In this document: positions 53,398-64,000 of the stretch, piece by piece | How the letters are laid out: each line of letters begins with the position of its first letter | Position numbering within the stretch: position 1 is the first letter of the stretch | Assembly: GCA_003993805.1 (NCBI GenBank) | Contig: RSEF01000002.1 | Coordinates: 95,187,245 to 95,251,244 of the forward strand | Reading direction: 5' to 3' | From: Himantopus leucocephalus | Lineage: Eukaryota; Chordata; Aves; Charadriiformes; Recurvirostridae | Length of the DNA stretch: 64,000 nt | Program-made: the position numbers and the translations under genes | The notes under the pieces: model-generated | Database searches by the model: none | Told to the model about the DNA's origin: nothing | The model's input: the letters and a program-made list of their open reading frames with translations, nothing else

Positions 53398-55020
53398 GTA
53401 AGACAGTCCTCTGTTTGAACATGCAGTTTAGGGAAGCAAATTTGGAAGCCTTATTGTGAAGATCAGAAATGCATAATCAAGCCAATCTAACTTCCTCTAC
53501 AACAGGAAGCTTGTGGACTGGAGAAAGCCATATGTGATACTCTTACCGAGCAAACTAAGGAAGCACGGCCTAGATAAAAAAAGCTATTTTAGGATGGGTG
53601 TAAAATCATTAGGTTAACAGTAGCCAGAGTTTTATTTTTCAGTAGTTCACTTTCAGCAAGGGGAAGGCATATTGTATGGGGTTTTGTGTAGCTGTTTCAG
53701 TTTATTGTTCTTGTTCATGAACTGGGTCATGGAATAGCATATGGTTATGAAATACGAAGACAAGATGTGCTTGGGAATAAATGCAGGTACACAAAACTGG
53801 GATGGCGATTCAGAAGAATCTTGAGCGTTGGAAAGATGGCTTGAAAGAATAGGATGTGGTATAGAAGAATAAGTGAAATGCTTTATATTTAGGTCAAAAT
53901 AATATAAAATAAAAGATGGAGAACAACTGTTTAAATTGTTCCTGCCACCCCATTCTCCACCCCAATCTAGGACAAGACATGGATTATAAACTGAGAGTTA
54001 ACAATGCAGCATTGTTCAGAAAGAAGAGGCAGGGGGGTGTATTGGCATGAATAAACAGTATAATCTGGAGGACATGTAGAGTTGAGCCCTCTGTTCTGTA
54101 TTGTAAGGTTAAAGTCCTGTATCAGTTTTGGCTATTGTACTTCAAGAAAGGTGTAGGCACAGTTAATTTGCCTCTGGAAGGTAATGGTAATGACTGGCGA
54201 TTTAGAAAAGATGGTATGTGCAGAAAAAATAATTGAATTGGCATTTTTGTAACCCAAAGAAAAGATCAAGGGGAATGATAAGCTTTTAAGTGTGTGGAAG
54301 TTCGCCGCAAAAAAGCGAACATCTGCCCTTGATAGATGTGCCTCGCTTACTAATGGCATCATGGACCATTCTCTGTGTCCTGCTCTCATTGTTTGCTTTT
54401 TGTTTGTGTGTTTTATAAGAGCTATTTCTGTCCAGTGTCTGGACAGCAATGAACAAAGAGCCTGTCATCTTAGGATCCTTTGAATAAATATATAAATTAG
54501 CAAAATCTCTAAAAGGTGAATCTTCATCTAACCAGACAGATGTATAGATAGATACTTCAGTTAAAACCCTTGAGCAGATAGAAGAAAACTTGCTCCCAGA
54601 TTTACCAGCCACTACATCAGTAATGGACTAGTTTCCTCATCTGTAAAAATCAGTCATGTTCTCCACCTCTTTAAGGGGCTTGAGTTTAACTGAAGAAAAG
54701 TGATATAAAAAAGCTAATTTAACATAAGCAACACTGATTTTTTTTGTGTGTGTGTGTATTGCATGTTGCAGTGCAATTTGTGTAGATCCTTACCAGATGC
54801 ATCATAGAAGTCTGTGTTTAACCTTCTTGAAGGTTGTGACTAATTTGCTTTGATAAAGGTGGCTGGGTCTCTTCAGAATTATGTCATGATCTCATAATAT
54901 TTAACACTTTCAGAAAGGTGACAATCATGTAATTTGTTAGGTTTCCTGCTGGGTATGTCTTGGGTCATCTTGTGAATGTGCATTTTTCTGGCCCTTTGAA
55001 ACTTTCCTATTTTTTTTCAG

Positions 55021-55082
55021 ATTTGGTAAAAATTGGTATTATTTCTGGGAGATCCTTAGCAGGTTCTTTTAAAATTCGGACT
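55021..55082 (+). CDS. Likely internal coding exon (62 bases), unidentified plus-strand gene
   Basis: The acceptor is excellent, ACTTTCCTATTTTTTTTCAG, and the donor CGGACT|GTAAGC is acceptable. Starting with the two bases needed after the 53397 donor, it reads LVKIGIISGRSLAGSFKIRT and ends on a codon boundary. The agreement in phase with the previous exon supports both. A competing donor, TTAGCAG|GTTCTT, would shorten it. No domain is recognised. Confidence 0.45.
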
Positions 55083-55758
55083 GTAAGCCACTTCTGTGGA
55101 TATAAAACTGCTTACTATTCCTATTCTATCAGTATGCTTTGTCAGTATATTGGTAATCTATCCTCAAATGGAGAAAAAAATGAGGAGTTGAGACATCTTC
55201 CCTTTCTATTTTGATATGCAAAAAAAATTGGGTGACCGCTAAGTATTATACTTAGTTCACCTGCCTCAGTACTGGGGTAATAATTTGTTTCAGAATAAGC
55301 AGTTGATAAACATCTTTTCTATCACTGCCAATCTTAGCTTTCCTTATCATGTATTTCCTCCATACTGTCATGTTATCCTTGTGTCAGCGTCTTGTTTTTT
55401 CTCCCTTGTACATAATTTTTCATCTGGACAGGCAATACGTAAAGCTAACACTTAAAAGAGGTAGACCAATAAACTTGAATATCTTAGTAGGCTCATATAT
55501 AACATGGCAAATATTACTTAAGTGTAGGCAGGTTGTAATTGCATTAAAAATTGAAAAAAATCTACTTTCTTGTCTAAGATATCTTGTTTACTTTTCAGCT
55601 GCTTAGAATTTCCTTCAGACATTGCTGTATTAATGGGGTAGAGGAAGAGGTTTGAAGGAATACATTCGATATTGCTAAAATGTTAACAGATAACACTTGG
55701 GAAAGGCTCAGGTATCACTTTTTTTAGAAGTGAAAAAACATTACTTAAGCATCAGGTC

Positions 55759-55808
55759 TGTGTTAGTTTAATAACTAACTGTGTTAGTTTAATAACTGTG
55801 TTAGTTTT
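55759..55808. repeat. Short tandem repeat, about three units of 19-23 bases
   Basis: The unit GTGTTAGTTTAATAACT occurs twice, followed by a partial GTGTTAGTTTTAC copy. This is a local slippage-type duplication in AT-rich DNA. Confidence 0.8.
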
Positions 55809-56350
55809 ACAAAAGCTGTCATTATAAATGCTAATGTTTAGCTTGTGGGCGAGAGGTGAAAGAATGTAAAAAACCCTACATCTATAAACTAGAACGTGTA
55901 TGGGAAGACTTAGTCCAAAAGAGTGATCATTTGGGGAGCTGCTCATGTGAATGTGTGCTGTTGAGGAGGCTGTTTTCTAGCCTTATCGAGAACAATTCAT
56001 AGTTTGTTGTGCTAAGTGTTCATGATTGGATAGAGGACGACATATATAGAACTCAAAAATAGATAACTGCTTATTTGGGAGGACAGGCAGTCCTCCCACT
56101 TAAATCATATCATCTGAAAGGCTAAAAAATTTTGATGACTTGTTCCACCTCTCCATTCTACCCTACATATGTTGTTTTCCTCACAGGCTCAGTTCACTGC
56201 CTCTTTTTAGAAGCAGTCTTTTGGCTCCTTCTCCCTTGCACAGGGTTTTGAAGTCTTAAATGCTGGAAAACTTTCCTCCCCTTCCTCTTCTACCTCAAGC
56301 TCTGCCACAAATGAGTGGGGAACTTATTTGAATTTCTGTTCTTCTTCTAG

Positions 56351-56525
56351 GACAGCCTTAAGACCTTGTGGATGGAAGACCTCTTGTGGTTCTGCGTTTG
56401 TGTCAGGATGGCCTAGGTCAATCTGTTGCTCTATGGTTCCTACCACAGGCACTCTACAGCAATATATTGGGATTTTGCCACCAGTGCTAGTGGACCATCC
56501 AGATGGCTGTAAACCTGCAAAGGAG
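56351..56525. other. Exon-like block with splice signals and open frames on both strands
   Basis: On the plus strand the acceptor GTTCTTCTTCTAG and donor AAGGAG|GTTAGT bound 175 bases, open in one frame (58 codons, with GWKTSCGSAFVSGWPRS near the start and VDHPDGCKPAKE at the end). On the minus strand an unusually good acceptor with a TACTAAC branch-point match and CCTCCTTTGCAG leads at 56514 into a frame that ends in TAA at 56326-56324 and reads VPVVGTIEQQIDLGHPDTNA within it. Only one strand, or neither, can be the real gene. The plus-strand phase does not fit the 55021 exon. Neither translation is recognised. Confidence 0.3.
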
Positions 56526-56673
56526 GTTAGTACAAAATGTGATCTGGGAATTTTTGACACTTTGGTCAGGACTGTCTGCTTTGGATGTATCTTAGAGCAA
56601 AGAGAGCACTGGGATACTGCATGTACACTACTACTTTGTCATTGCATATTCCATGTTTTTCTGTTCCTTCAGG

Positions 56674-56771
56674 GTTCTGGTGGACCAGTTCAGTTGTCTG
56701 CAGCTATTAAACACGTGGCCATAAGAATCCCTTTAGATATTAGCACAAGCCTAATTTATCGGTTACTGTGA
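56674..56771 (+). other. Candidate exon or terminal block after 56525, plus strand
   Basis: An acceptor TTTCTGTTCCTTCAG opens a phase-0 frame reading GSGGPVQLSAAIKHVAIR and continuing to a TGA at about 56769-56771. This phase matches the end of the plus-strand block at 56525. The reading frame is shared with the whole interval between them, so the two could also be parts of one decayed sequence. Coding status is unknown. Confidence 0.2.
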
Positions 56772-57922
56772 TTGTTTCTGGGTATTGGAAAATACAATAT
56801 TCAATGGGGTAAAGCACCCCGTTTTTAGTTCTCCCAAACTTACCTTTACTCAGTATGATACCATCTTGAAAAGAGTGATAAAATGAGCTGGAATTCAGAT
56901 CAGTTTTTCATCCAGCCGAACTAAGAAAGCGTGGTTTTCATTTTCTATGTTTCTACAGTAAACACAGTTCCCTTAAAACATCCTTGTTGGACAAGAGATG
57001 ACTTATTGAACTACCACTGTGTAGTCACTGGCTGCCCTATGAGGTGTTTAACAGCTAAGTTCTTGTCAAGCCTTCTCTGTGTGTGTGTCTCCCACTTGCT
57101 ACTGTTTTTTTTTAAGCTTGATTGAAACAAGATGAAGAATCAAAGTTTAATGGGACAGATGGGCAAAGATGTGTTAGGACAAGTCTGTTTCCTTTGGCAG
57201 AAAAGATTGACCAGTTCAGTTGTAGTTAGTGTGTTAAATGTTGTCCTCCACTTGGAAGTCCTTGGTATTGACATTTTGTGCTTAATTTTTGCCTTGATTT
57301 TTTTTTTCCCCCTGCAAACCTGTTAACACCTTTCATAAGGTTAGTTTTCACAGGCTGAGTTCTGAAGAACTCATTGGGGCCAACTTTAAAGTTCAGGTTC
57401 AGTAGGGGGAAAAAGAAAACCCTGTTTCAGGTCTAAGAGGATCCTTTTCCACTCAACTTCAACTGCAAAAGATCTTAATCTGGCATGTACTCTTGAATTC
57501 AGTGCTTAAAACTTATAGCTTGAACAAGCATCAGTTTAGGGGAGAGGGAAAAATACATCCAAAATTACTACCTAATACTGTTAAATAATAGTAGAGGCTA
57601 CTTAGAATAAAAAAATTTGGGTAAAAAAAAAAAAAGCAGAGCAGCTTTTTTATTTCTAGATTTACTGCTTATGGCCTCTCAAGCTGTAGATCCACTGATA
57701 CTTCTTTTGCTGTAGCCCAGCCACCTCTGCTGTGGTTGTTGACTGTATTGGTGAGTTTAATGAGAACAGCTTTGAGTGGAAATAACTGTTGTTGAGGCAG
57801 ATATGTGACTGGTCTGCACTTTTTGGTCTGGGTCTGCACTGGGAGACTGGTGTGGCTGAAAAAAACACAATTGTTCTTGGTTATTTTTCAATTGTATCAG
57901 TTCCCTGATTGAGCTTCTTCAT

Positions 57923-58065
57923 TGCTGCGTAAATTTTTTCTGGCAAACCAGAAGGCTGGCATGTTGGAATGAGAGAGAAGCTGGAGTAGCAACNTGTTGT
58001 GTAAATTTTTGCTGGCAAAGCAGAAGGCTGGCATGTTGGAATGAGAGAGAAGCTGGAGCAGCAAT
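57923..58065 (+). repeat. Direct repeat of about 71 bases joined by a single N
   Basis: Copy 1 (57923-57993) and copy 2 (57995-58065) share CAGAAGGCTGGCATGTTGG and GAGAGAGAAGCTGGAG and differ at about six positions. A lone N at 57994 joins them. This is the same artefact-like layout as at 49719-49981. Confidence 0.88.
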
Positions 58066-58881
58066 TACTTACGCAGTAGTGTGCTGGTGAATCTTTAACC
58101 ATGTAGTATGGCTTCTCAGGCATGTCTACTCTCTTATTGTAAAGGTTTTAGTATCTTCAGAGAAGATGAAAATCTTTCAGAAAAGTTACTGAAAAATAAT
58201 TTTAAATTAATTGAAGCACAGAATTTTTAAAGAGATTTTAAAAGTATCTGATTTAATTTAAATTTTAAAAAGTGATTGTATTACTCAAATGTTGAAGTCT
58301 CCGATTAATGCATAGCTGAATTTGCAAAACAGTTCCATCATATCCCCTTTTTTAATGTTCTCTGACACATAACTGTTTTTATGGCCACCCGTTTCTCTCT
58401 TGGCTTCTAGTTAGGTATGAATTTTGGATTGTAAAAAAGCTTAAGTTGCTACAAGCTTTATACCATCAAAAATGATGCGTCAAATTAAATACATTAGCTG
58501 CTTTTTACAAAGTGCCTGACAAGTTCTGCAAAAAAATTGACAAAGTAATAAGCACCTGAGTATTTGAAGAAACTTAAGTAATTTAGTAAAGTTTAATACA
58601 TATCTGCCATACCTAATGTTATTCTGACTATTTTCTCTATGCAACTATGCAGAAAATTGTTAGCATTAATCTTATAGTTAACTGGAAAAAAAGTGAACTC
58701 TTTCAAGGAATAATCTTTCTGCCTTAAATTACGTATCACACTCTTCAGATTTCTCTGGACTGCTGCACAGTTCAACAAATAACAAAGTCTAAAATTTATT
58801 TCTTTTTTTCCCGTACTGATGCAATTCCTATATCTTGATATGGCTATTTTATTTAAATTTGCCAAACCTTTTTCATATTAG

Positions 58882-58935
58882 GATGAAAACTTACAAGTTA
58901 AGCCAGATGGAACACTTTTTTTGGAATCACTAGCT
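58882..58935 (+). CDS. Candidate coding exon (54 bases, phase 0 to 0), plus strand
   Basis: The acceptor CCTTTTTCATATTAG is fair and the donor TAGCT|GTAAGA is good. The frame reads DENLQVKPDGTLFLESLA, 18 whole codons, and is protein-like. If the donor is skipped, the frame ends four or five codons later at a TGA. It fits in phase both after 55082 and before 58992, but the intron to the next block would be only 56 bases. No family is recognised. Confidence 0.4.
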
Positions 58936-58991
58936 GTAAGAGTAGAGTCTTGAAATTTAACATGTGAGTGAATCTGCCATTTTTTTTCTAG

Positions 58992-59084
58992 AGAGTTAAG
59001 AAACAAAATCCAGCAACATTGGAAAAGCGTTTATTACAGAATGCTGAAAATGTAGCATTTTCCTGTGAAAATGACTTTGTTTAA
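58992..59084 (+). CDS. Candidate terminal coding exon with stop, plus strand
   Basis: The acceptor CTGCCATTTTTTTTCTAG is strong. The phase-0 frame reads RVKKQNPATLEKRLLQ at the start, then 14 more residues ending in NDFV before TAA at 59082-59084. The translation looks like a helical, basic C terminus. No AATAAA is seen before the 100-N gap 69 bases later, so the 3' end of the transcript is missing or beyond the gap. The product is unidentified. Confidence 0.4.
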   Translation, partial: RVKKQNPATLEKRLLQNAENVAFSCENDFV

Positions 59085-59153
59085 ATTCTTCTGTGATCTA
59101 AGTGAAAACTAATTTTTTGCAGTTTTATTGATTTTTGTTTTTCTAGCACTTTC

Positions 59154-59253
59154 NNNNNNNNNNNNNNNNNNNNNNNNNNNNNNNNNNNNNNNNNNNNNNN
59201 NNNNNNNNNNNNNNNNNNNNNNNNNNNNNNNNNNNNNNNNNNNNNNNNNNNNN
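59154..59253. other. Assembly gap of exactly 100 N
   Basis: A 100-N block is the usual placeholder for a gap of unknown length between scaffolded contigs. Order and orientation of the sequence to its right therefore rest on scaffolding, not on contiguous reads. Confidence 0.97.
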
Positions 59254-62200
59254 TGCACTACAAACAGCATACTCTTCAGTATTAAAATATACTGGGAAGT
59301 AAGCATTGGTACCCTTAGACTTGAAAATACACATTTATTTTTTGTTGAGGTAACCAGAGTTAGTGCCAGATTGACAGAGAAGAAAATCAGAAAATCTGAA
59401 CTCGTCTCATGAAACCTCAGGCTTTAATTACTGATATTTGATGGATATTGCTGCAGTGCCATAAAATGTCAGTACTCTATTGTTTACCTGTCCATTTGCC
59501 ATAAGTTATAGCCTGCAATACAGTTAATGTAACAAAGCTGAGGCACAGCTATGCCCAACACAAGAACTCCTCTCTACTTAAGTCATGGATGAAAACAGTT
59601 TTGAAATAAGACTCAGAGTCACCCTGAAGCTGCTGAGACTGACCTACATTTCCATCTGAGGATAACGCCCTGTAGCAGGGGTGGCAGAGAAAGTGTCAAA
59701 ACACAACAGCAAGAACCACCAGCACTCAAGTCAAGTGATGTGTTTCTGGTAAACACTGACTTAAGTCTTTCCTGGATATGAGTAGCAGACTCATAACATC
59801 ATGATGAACAAAGGTGTCAAAAAATCTGCTTCTGACATAAATTTTAAGAATACCTCAAGCCCTCAAATTGAAAACAATTGAGCTGGATAAAGATCTAATT
59901 TTCACAAAGAAATGACACAGCTAAAAAGGCTAAAAGCAACACTTCTGAGAAAGATGGAATCGCTGACTGTTGTAACATGCCAAACCACTTTTCACTACGC
60001 AGACTTTGTATATAACCACAGTTTTAACTTGTGGCCACACAAAGAGAAAGAACTGAAGATAAGGTTGAAACAAAACTTCACACTACCCCTGAAGCTGCTT
60101 CGTCTGATCAAATGAGAACAATTCGGTTTAGAAAGAGGTTTTCACTTCTGTAATTCGTATCACAACTCCAATTAATCTTTCTGAACAGGTTACCTGAATG
60201 CAGGCAAATCCCTTATTCTTATTTAAACATTTCCATTCAGCCTGCTTAACGTCTGCCTTCAATAGTATTATGTAATTTACCTGACATCAAGAGTATGAAA
60301 TTTTTCTTTCTTCTGATCTCAAAGATTTGGATATAAGAAAGGTCGCATTATCTCATGAGTCAAGTGGAAATCTTCTTTAGACCCTGGAAACAAAATCCAA
60401 AATGGTCCTTAAAACCATTGTGGTTACAGAATTCAAGCAGATTTTCACAAAAATAATTAGCTGCAATTGACAATCTTCCTTATCCTGAAAGCGATTACAG
60501 GAAAACCTCTCGACAGAAGCAAAACCAATTCTGTCCTCAAAGACCAAAATTGGACCTTAAGGTTTCTAGCCAAATTAATTTCCATATTTCACCTATCAAT
60601 TTGAATAAAGTTCAGGATATGGCTGCTGATCGAAAATGGAAGATACTCATAACTAAGAATGAGATCGTCAAGTGTTTGTGTGTATATCCAGACACACACA
60701 CACGTGTATATATATCCATATATACACATGTGTATATATATATCTATATATAAAAAAAACAGTTTACAGGAAGCAAGCTGATTTTTAAAGTGACTTTTTT
60801 TTCCCCTCTAACCTTTCTCTAAGAAAAAGATTTATAGATAATTTCTTCCAGCTAACTCACTAAGTCAACGTAAACATGAACTTTTCCAAATGTTGCTTCT
60901 ACAGTGGCCAGTACCAAAAGGAGCCCAGCGTAATTGCTATAAACTCCACAACATTCATGTAAGTTGGACTTAGAAGAATGGCTTTTAACCCCAGAAAAAA
61001 AAAAAAGTCGTCTACTTCTTCCTGATTGTGAAAGCAAGCTTGGCAGCAGGAACTGAGCAGGGTAGTTTGATTCAGTAAAAAAGTCTTCAATAATAACTTA
61101 AACTGACCACATTACTGCACTAGTTAAACACTATGGTCTTAGAGATCTGCATCTTATTTTTCTATTAAGTGGCTGAAGTCATAGTTCATACGAATTTAGA
61201 CCCAGTTCACTCAAATATGTAGAGCCATCTGTCTAAAAACTCTGATTATATCCTAATACTATCTATACCACTCGAAATTTAACATACTTCCTGAATACAG
61301 ACAGTTTGAGAAAAGGACAGTTAAAAGATCCCAAATGTTATGCAGAACTAACGGAGTTATAATAAGGTGTCCGATACCCTTAAATCTAGCAAAATTATAC
61401 CAACTAAGGAACAAAATTACAAGGAAGCTCTTTTATGCCAAGTTCTATGGAACCTGCAGCCTTGGAGAAAGGGCTGCTAAGGTATCCCAAAGCTATCCAC
61501 ACTCCTCCTTGCTGCAGGTCTGCTTGGGGAAGCCCATCACCTTTCCAAGAAATCTCAACCTGCAAAATATGACACCCTCCTCGCACTGCATCATAAGCTC
61601 CAGAAGGGACCAGAGCTTACATAACAACATCATTCTGTCCCAGCTATGGCTTCCAGCCTTGACCACTTGGTGCCTGGAAAAGAACAGCGTTTTAAGATGC
61701 TCTTTTCTAGGGTAAGAAAGTCAGAATTGGGTTTAAATTCTCACATCAGGGACCCAAATGTCTCCTTAAATGTTTTATATATTCCACAAATTATTAAATA
61801 ATCACTACAGCCTGGACAGCTCAGCCTTAGAACACAGTACTCATTCTTCATTTTACAAAGCAGCTTCCAAGTCACCTCAAACAGCATTGAGAGCAAAACC
61901 AAGTCTATAACACGTACAAGTTTCATGCATTTAACCACACCAGTTTCCAGCCTGAATGCCGGTCTAAGACACATACGCACAGCTGAACACCTATTTTAGT
62001 CATTGACACCTATTTTATTTATTGCCTCCTGCATCTTCAGCAAAATCAAGGCAAGACTCTGATGTTCCTAATCACCCATCTTTTGCTCTTTGCTGTCATG
62101 TCAAGCCCACAGCTGCGTACTTTCCTGGCAACTATGAATCAACTCCCACTTTGATGACTGATTCACAGACCAGAATAAGACGTGCTTACAAGAATTATTC

Positions 62201-64000
62201 TATTAACAACTTAAAGCCAATCTGTTATCCCCAGCTGCTTGTTCCCCCGCAACAACATCCCTCCAGAGGTTGTGGTACTGTCAGTTATATTAGCTAGTGA
62301 TGCTAACCTGCCCCAGTCCAGATTCAGGGAAGCACCCAGGCTAAAAAAGGTACTTCTGTTTGAGTTCTTTCTGTTAAGCAAATCATTTAGTTGGGATAAA
62401 GAGAAGTAGAATACTGTTGCTGCTTACAGACACAAAATGACTAGCAATTCAGGCATATGTCAATGATTTTAAAGGCATCTATGTGCCTCGGTAATTTTGT
62501 GCCAAGTAATAAAAATAAATATAAACCTGTTAATACAACTGGGGCACAGCTCAGCAGAACACAGATTTCAACTTCTGTAGATGTCTCATACTGAGGAGTT
62601 GCCTGAGCTGGAGAAGTGCCTAGAAGTTATTAAAACAGCTCACATTTTTGTTCTTCTAGTAAGAAAACAACATTTCCTGGCCAAAACAAACACGATGCCT
62701 GGAGTGGGTCATCTATAGAGATTCACCTATGAGCACCTGGAGGCAGAAGTGCGAGACAGAACACGTAATCCATGAAGTTACTCGCTGCTTTGAGGACCGA
62801 GCAGGTACACAAATGTGCTTGCCTTCCTACAGATGACGGGGGCTTGGCAGAACTACAAATTAATGTGAAGGATAATGTAGACTACTTCAAAAGCTGCTCT
62901 CCAGCTGACAGGTTATGCCATCCCCATTAAATACATGTGGCAAATTGGTCCTGGCACACCTAATTCACCAGCTTTTCAATGATTAACCATTAGGCAAAAG
63001 TTTTACAGACCTCTGTATTTCAGAAGAACTGACATGCCGAAGAATTATAGGACTTGAAATAGTCACATCTTCCCCCCACACCACATTAAAGGAAGCAACC
63101 CACAAAACCTGTGAAGAAAATAATTACATGGTTTAACAATTAAGTGTGCCTTTGAACATATCCTGCTTTTTCAAAACCTTGATTGAAAGTGCTACTGGCA
63201 GCTGTGCTGTAAGAACATAAATGTGGTAAGGAATTATTAGAAATTACCCATTCTCCTTCTCCCCAAACTATTTCCCTATTAGCAGGGATATAGATAGAAC
63301 AAGTTATAACAGAAGCAACCCCACTAATGCAGCAGAAAGTGTTTCTGACCATGTGAGTATTTGGACTAATCAGATAAATACTTTCATAAGACATACATAC
63401 AACACCAGAGCATATTTATAATTTTCACAATTCTGACAATGGCTACAGTGTCTTTGGAAAGTAATCTTAATCCACACATACAGATTAAGATTCCCTTGCA
63501 TTATAAAGACAGTATTGTTCGCAAATTTGCTGGGGAAATGTTAACACGCTCCCCAACTTCTTAATTAGTATGACCTTATAGAGTATACACTGAAAAGATG
63601 ACAAAAGGAGGAGCTTTTGGGGGCCGTTTTTCTCTCAAAATCTACTAAAAATGCAAACAGCAAATAGATGTTAAAATTGTCAGTAATTTACAAAAACAGA
63701 AATCCAACTCTGCCCTGAGACCTTACCTAAAATTTTATTCTAAGATTCCACTTTAACACACATAGTATTGTGACAGTATTTGTGTCCATACAAATGCAAA
63801 AGAGAAACAAATCCAACATTACTAAATTTATAATGCATATCTCACTGCGAAACACAGTAACTGCAGAGCATGGTCAAGTATGCAAAACAAGAATGCCTAT
63901 AACTCAACTTACTTTTAAAATTGCAATTTCATGTGTCTGCAAAAGCTTGAGTGATGCTTAGGTAATAAATTTTTAATAGTTTATAACAATTTCTTTTTCC
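59254..64000. other. A/C-rich non-coding stretch after the gap
   Basis: The plus strand here is visibly richer in A and C than the sequence before the gap. A hand count of bases 61861-61920 gives A 24, C 17, T 10, G 9, whereas 46621-46680 gives T 23, A 14, C 12, G 11. The longest frame is 126 codons (61335-61715, plus) without a recognisable domain. A minus-strand donor-like site, TTTTAG|GTAAGG, at about 63725-63730 has no convincing acceptor. No repeat other than the microsatellite at 60.7 kb was recognised. Confidence 0.4.
60690..60752. repeat. CA/TA microsatellite with palindromic core
   Basis: A CA tract passes into alternating GTGTATATATAT and ATATATACACATGTG segments, then TATATATATCTATATATA. 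The two sides are largely self-complementary, so a hairpin is possible. Ordinary simple-sequence DNA. Confidence 0.85.

Noticed and set aside
55438..55606. Exon after the acceptor ending CATCTGGACAG near 55434
   Set aside because: In the phase required by the preceding exon it stops after seven codons, and the donor is weak.
61335..61715. 126-codon plus-strand frame as a gene
   Set aside because: No start context, domain or flanking splice signals; the opposite strand is also open for 60 codons.

Overview
The window looks like vertebrate nuclear DNA, most likely from a bird. It is AT-rich, has two short CpG islands, and carries a recognisable CR1 LINE 3' end at 29.9-30.2 kb, older CR1-type remnants and one MIR-type SINE. 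No bacterial-style gene, operon, CRISPR array, rRNA or tRNA was seen. Almost all long open frames lie inside the two GC-rich islands, where stop codons are rare, and most are not genes.

Layout. 1-6.2 kb is AT-rich non-coding DNA, probably intron 1 of a minus-strand gene. 6.2-7.3 kb is CpG island 1, which holds the first coding exon of that gene: 45 codons with a strong start context, a two-part basic nuclear-localisation signal and a clean CAG|GTAATG donor. Several NRF-1-like palindromes lie in the island. 7.3-30.2 kb is mostly intergenic or intronic. It has a degraded plus-strand CR1 (12.8-14.2 kb) with a decayed reverse-transcriptase FADD box, an ancient minus-strand CR1/L3-like copy (14.5-15.4 kb), a MIR-like SINE (21.5 kb), a CpG-dense exon-like block at 28.55 kb and a younger CR1 at 29.9 kb that abuts the second island.

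30.2-32.0 kb is CpG island 2, the likely promoter and non-coding first exon of a plus-strand gene. It has GC boxes, a ten-unit GGC repeat inside a 36-codon upstream frame, and a GAG|GTGAGT donor 34 bases before an assembly gap. From 32 to 59 kb the sequence reads as long introns with a sparse series of short exon-like blocks on the plus strand. The best are 53343-53397 and 55021-55082, whose reading phases fit, and 58882-58935 plus 58992-59084, which would end in a stop. I could not assign either gene to a family.

Assembly caveats. There are gaps at 12683-12711, 31544-31573 and 59154-59253 (exactly 100 N). Two near-identical direct repeats, at 49.7-50.0 kb and 57.9-58.1 kb, are each joined by a single N and look like unmerged read overlaps. 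After the 100-N gap, the plus strand changes by eye from T/G-leaning to A/C-rich, so the last 4.7 kb may belong to another transcription unit or be placed in the wrong orientation.
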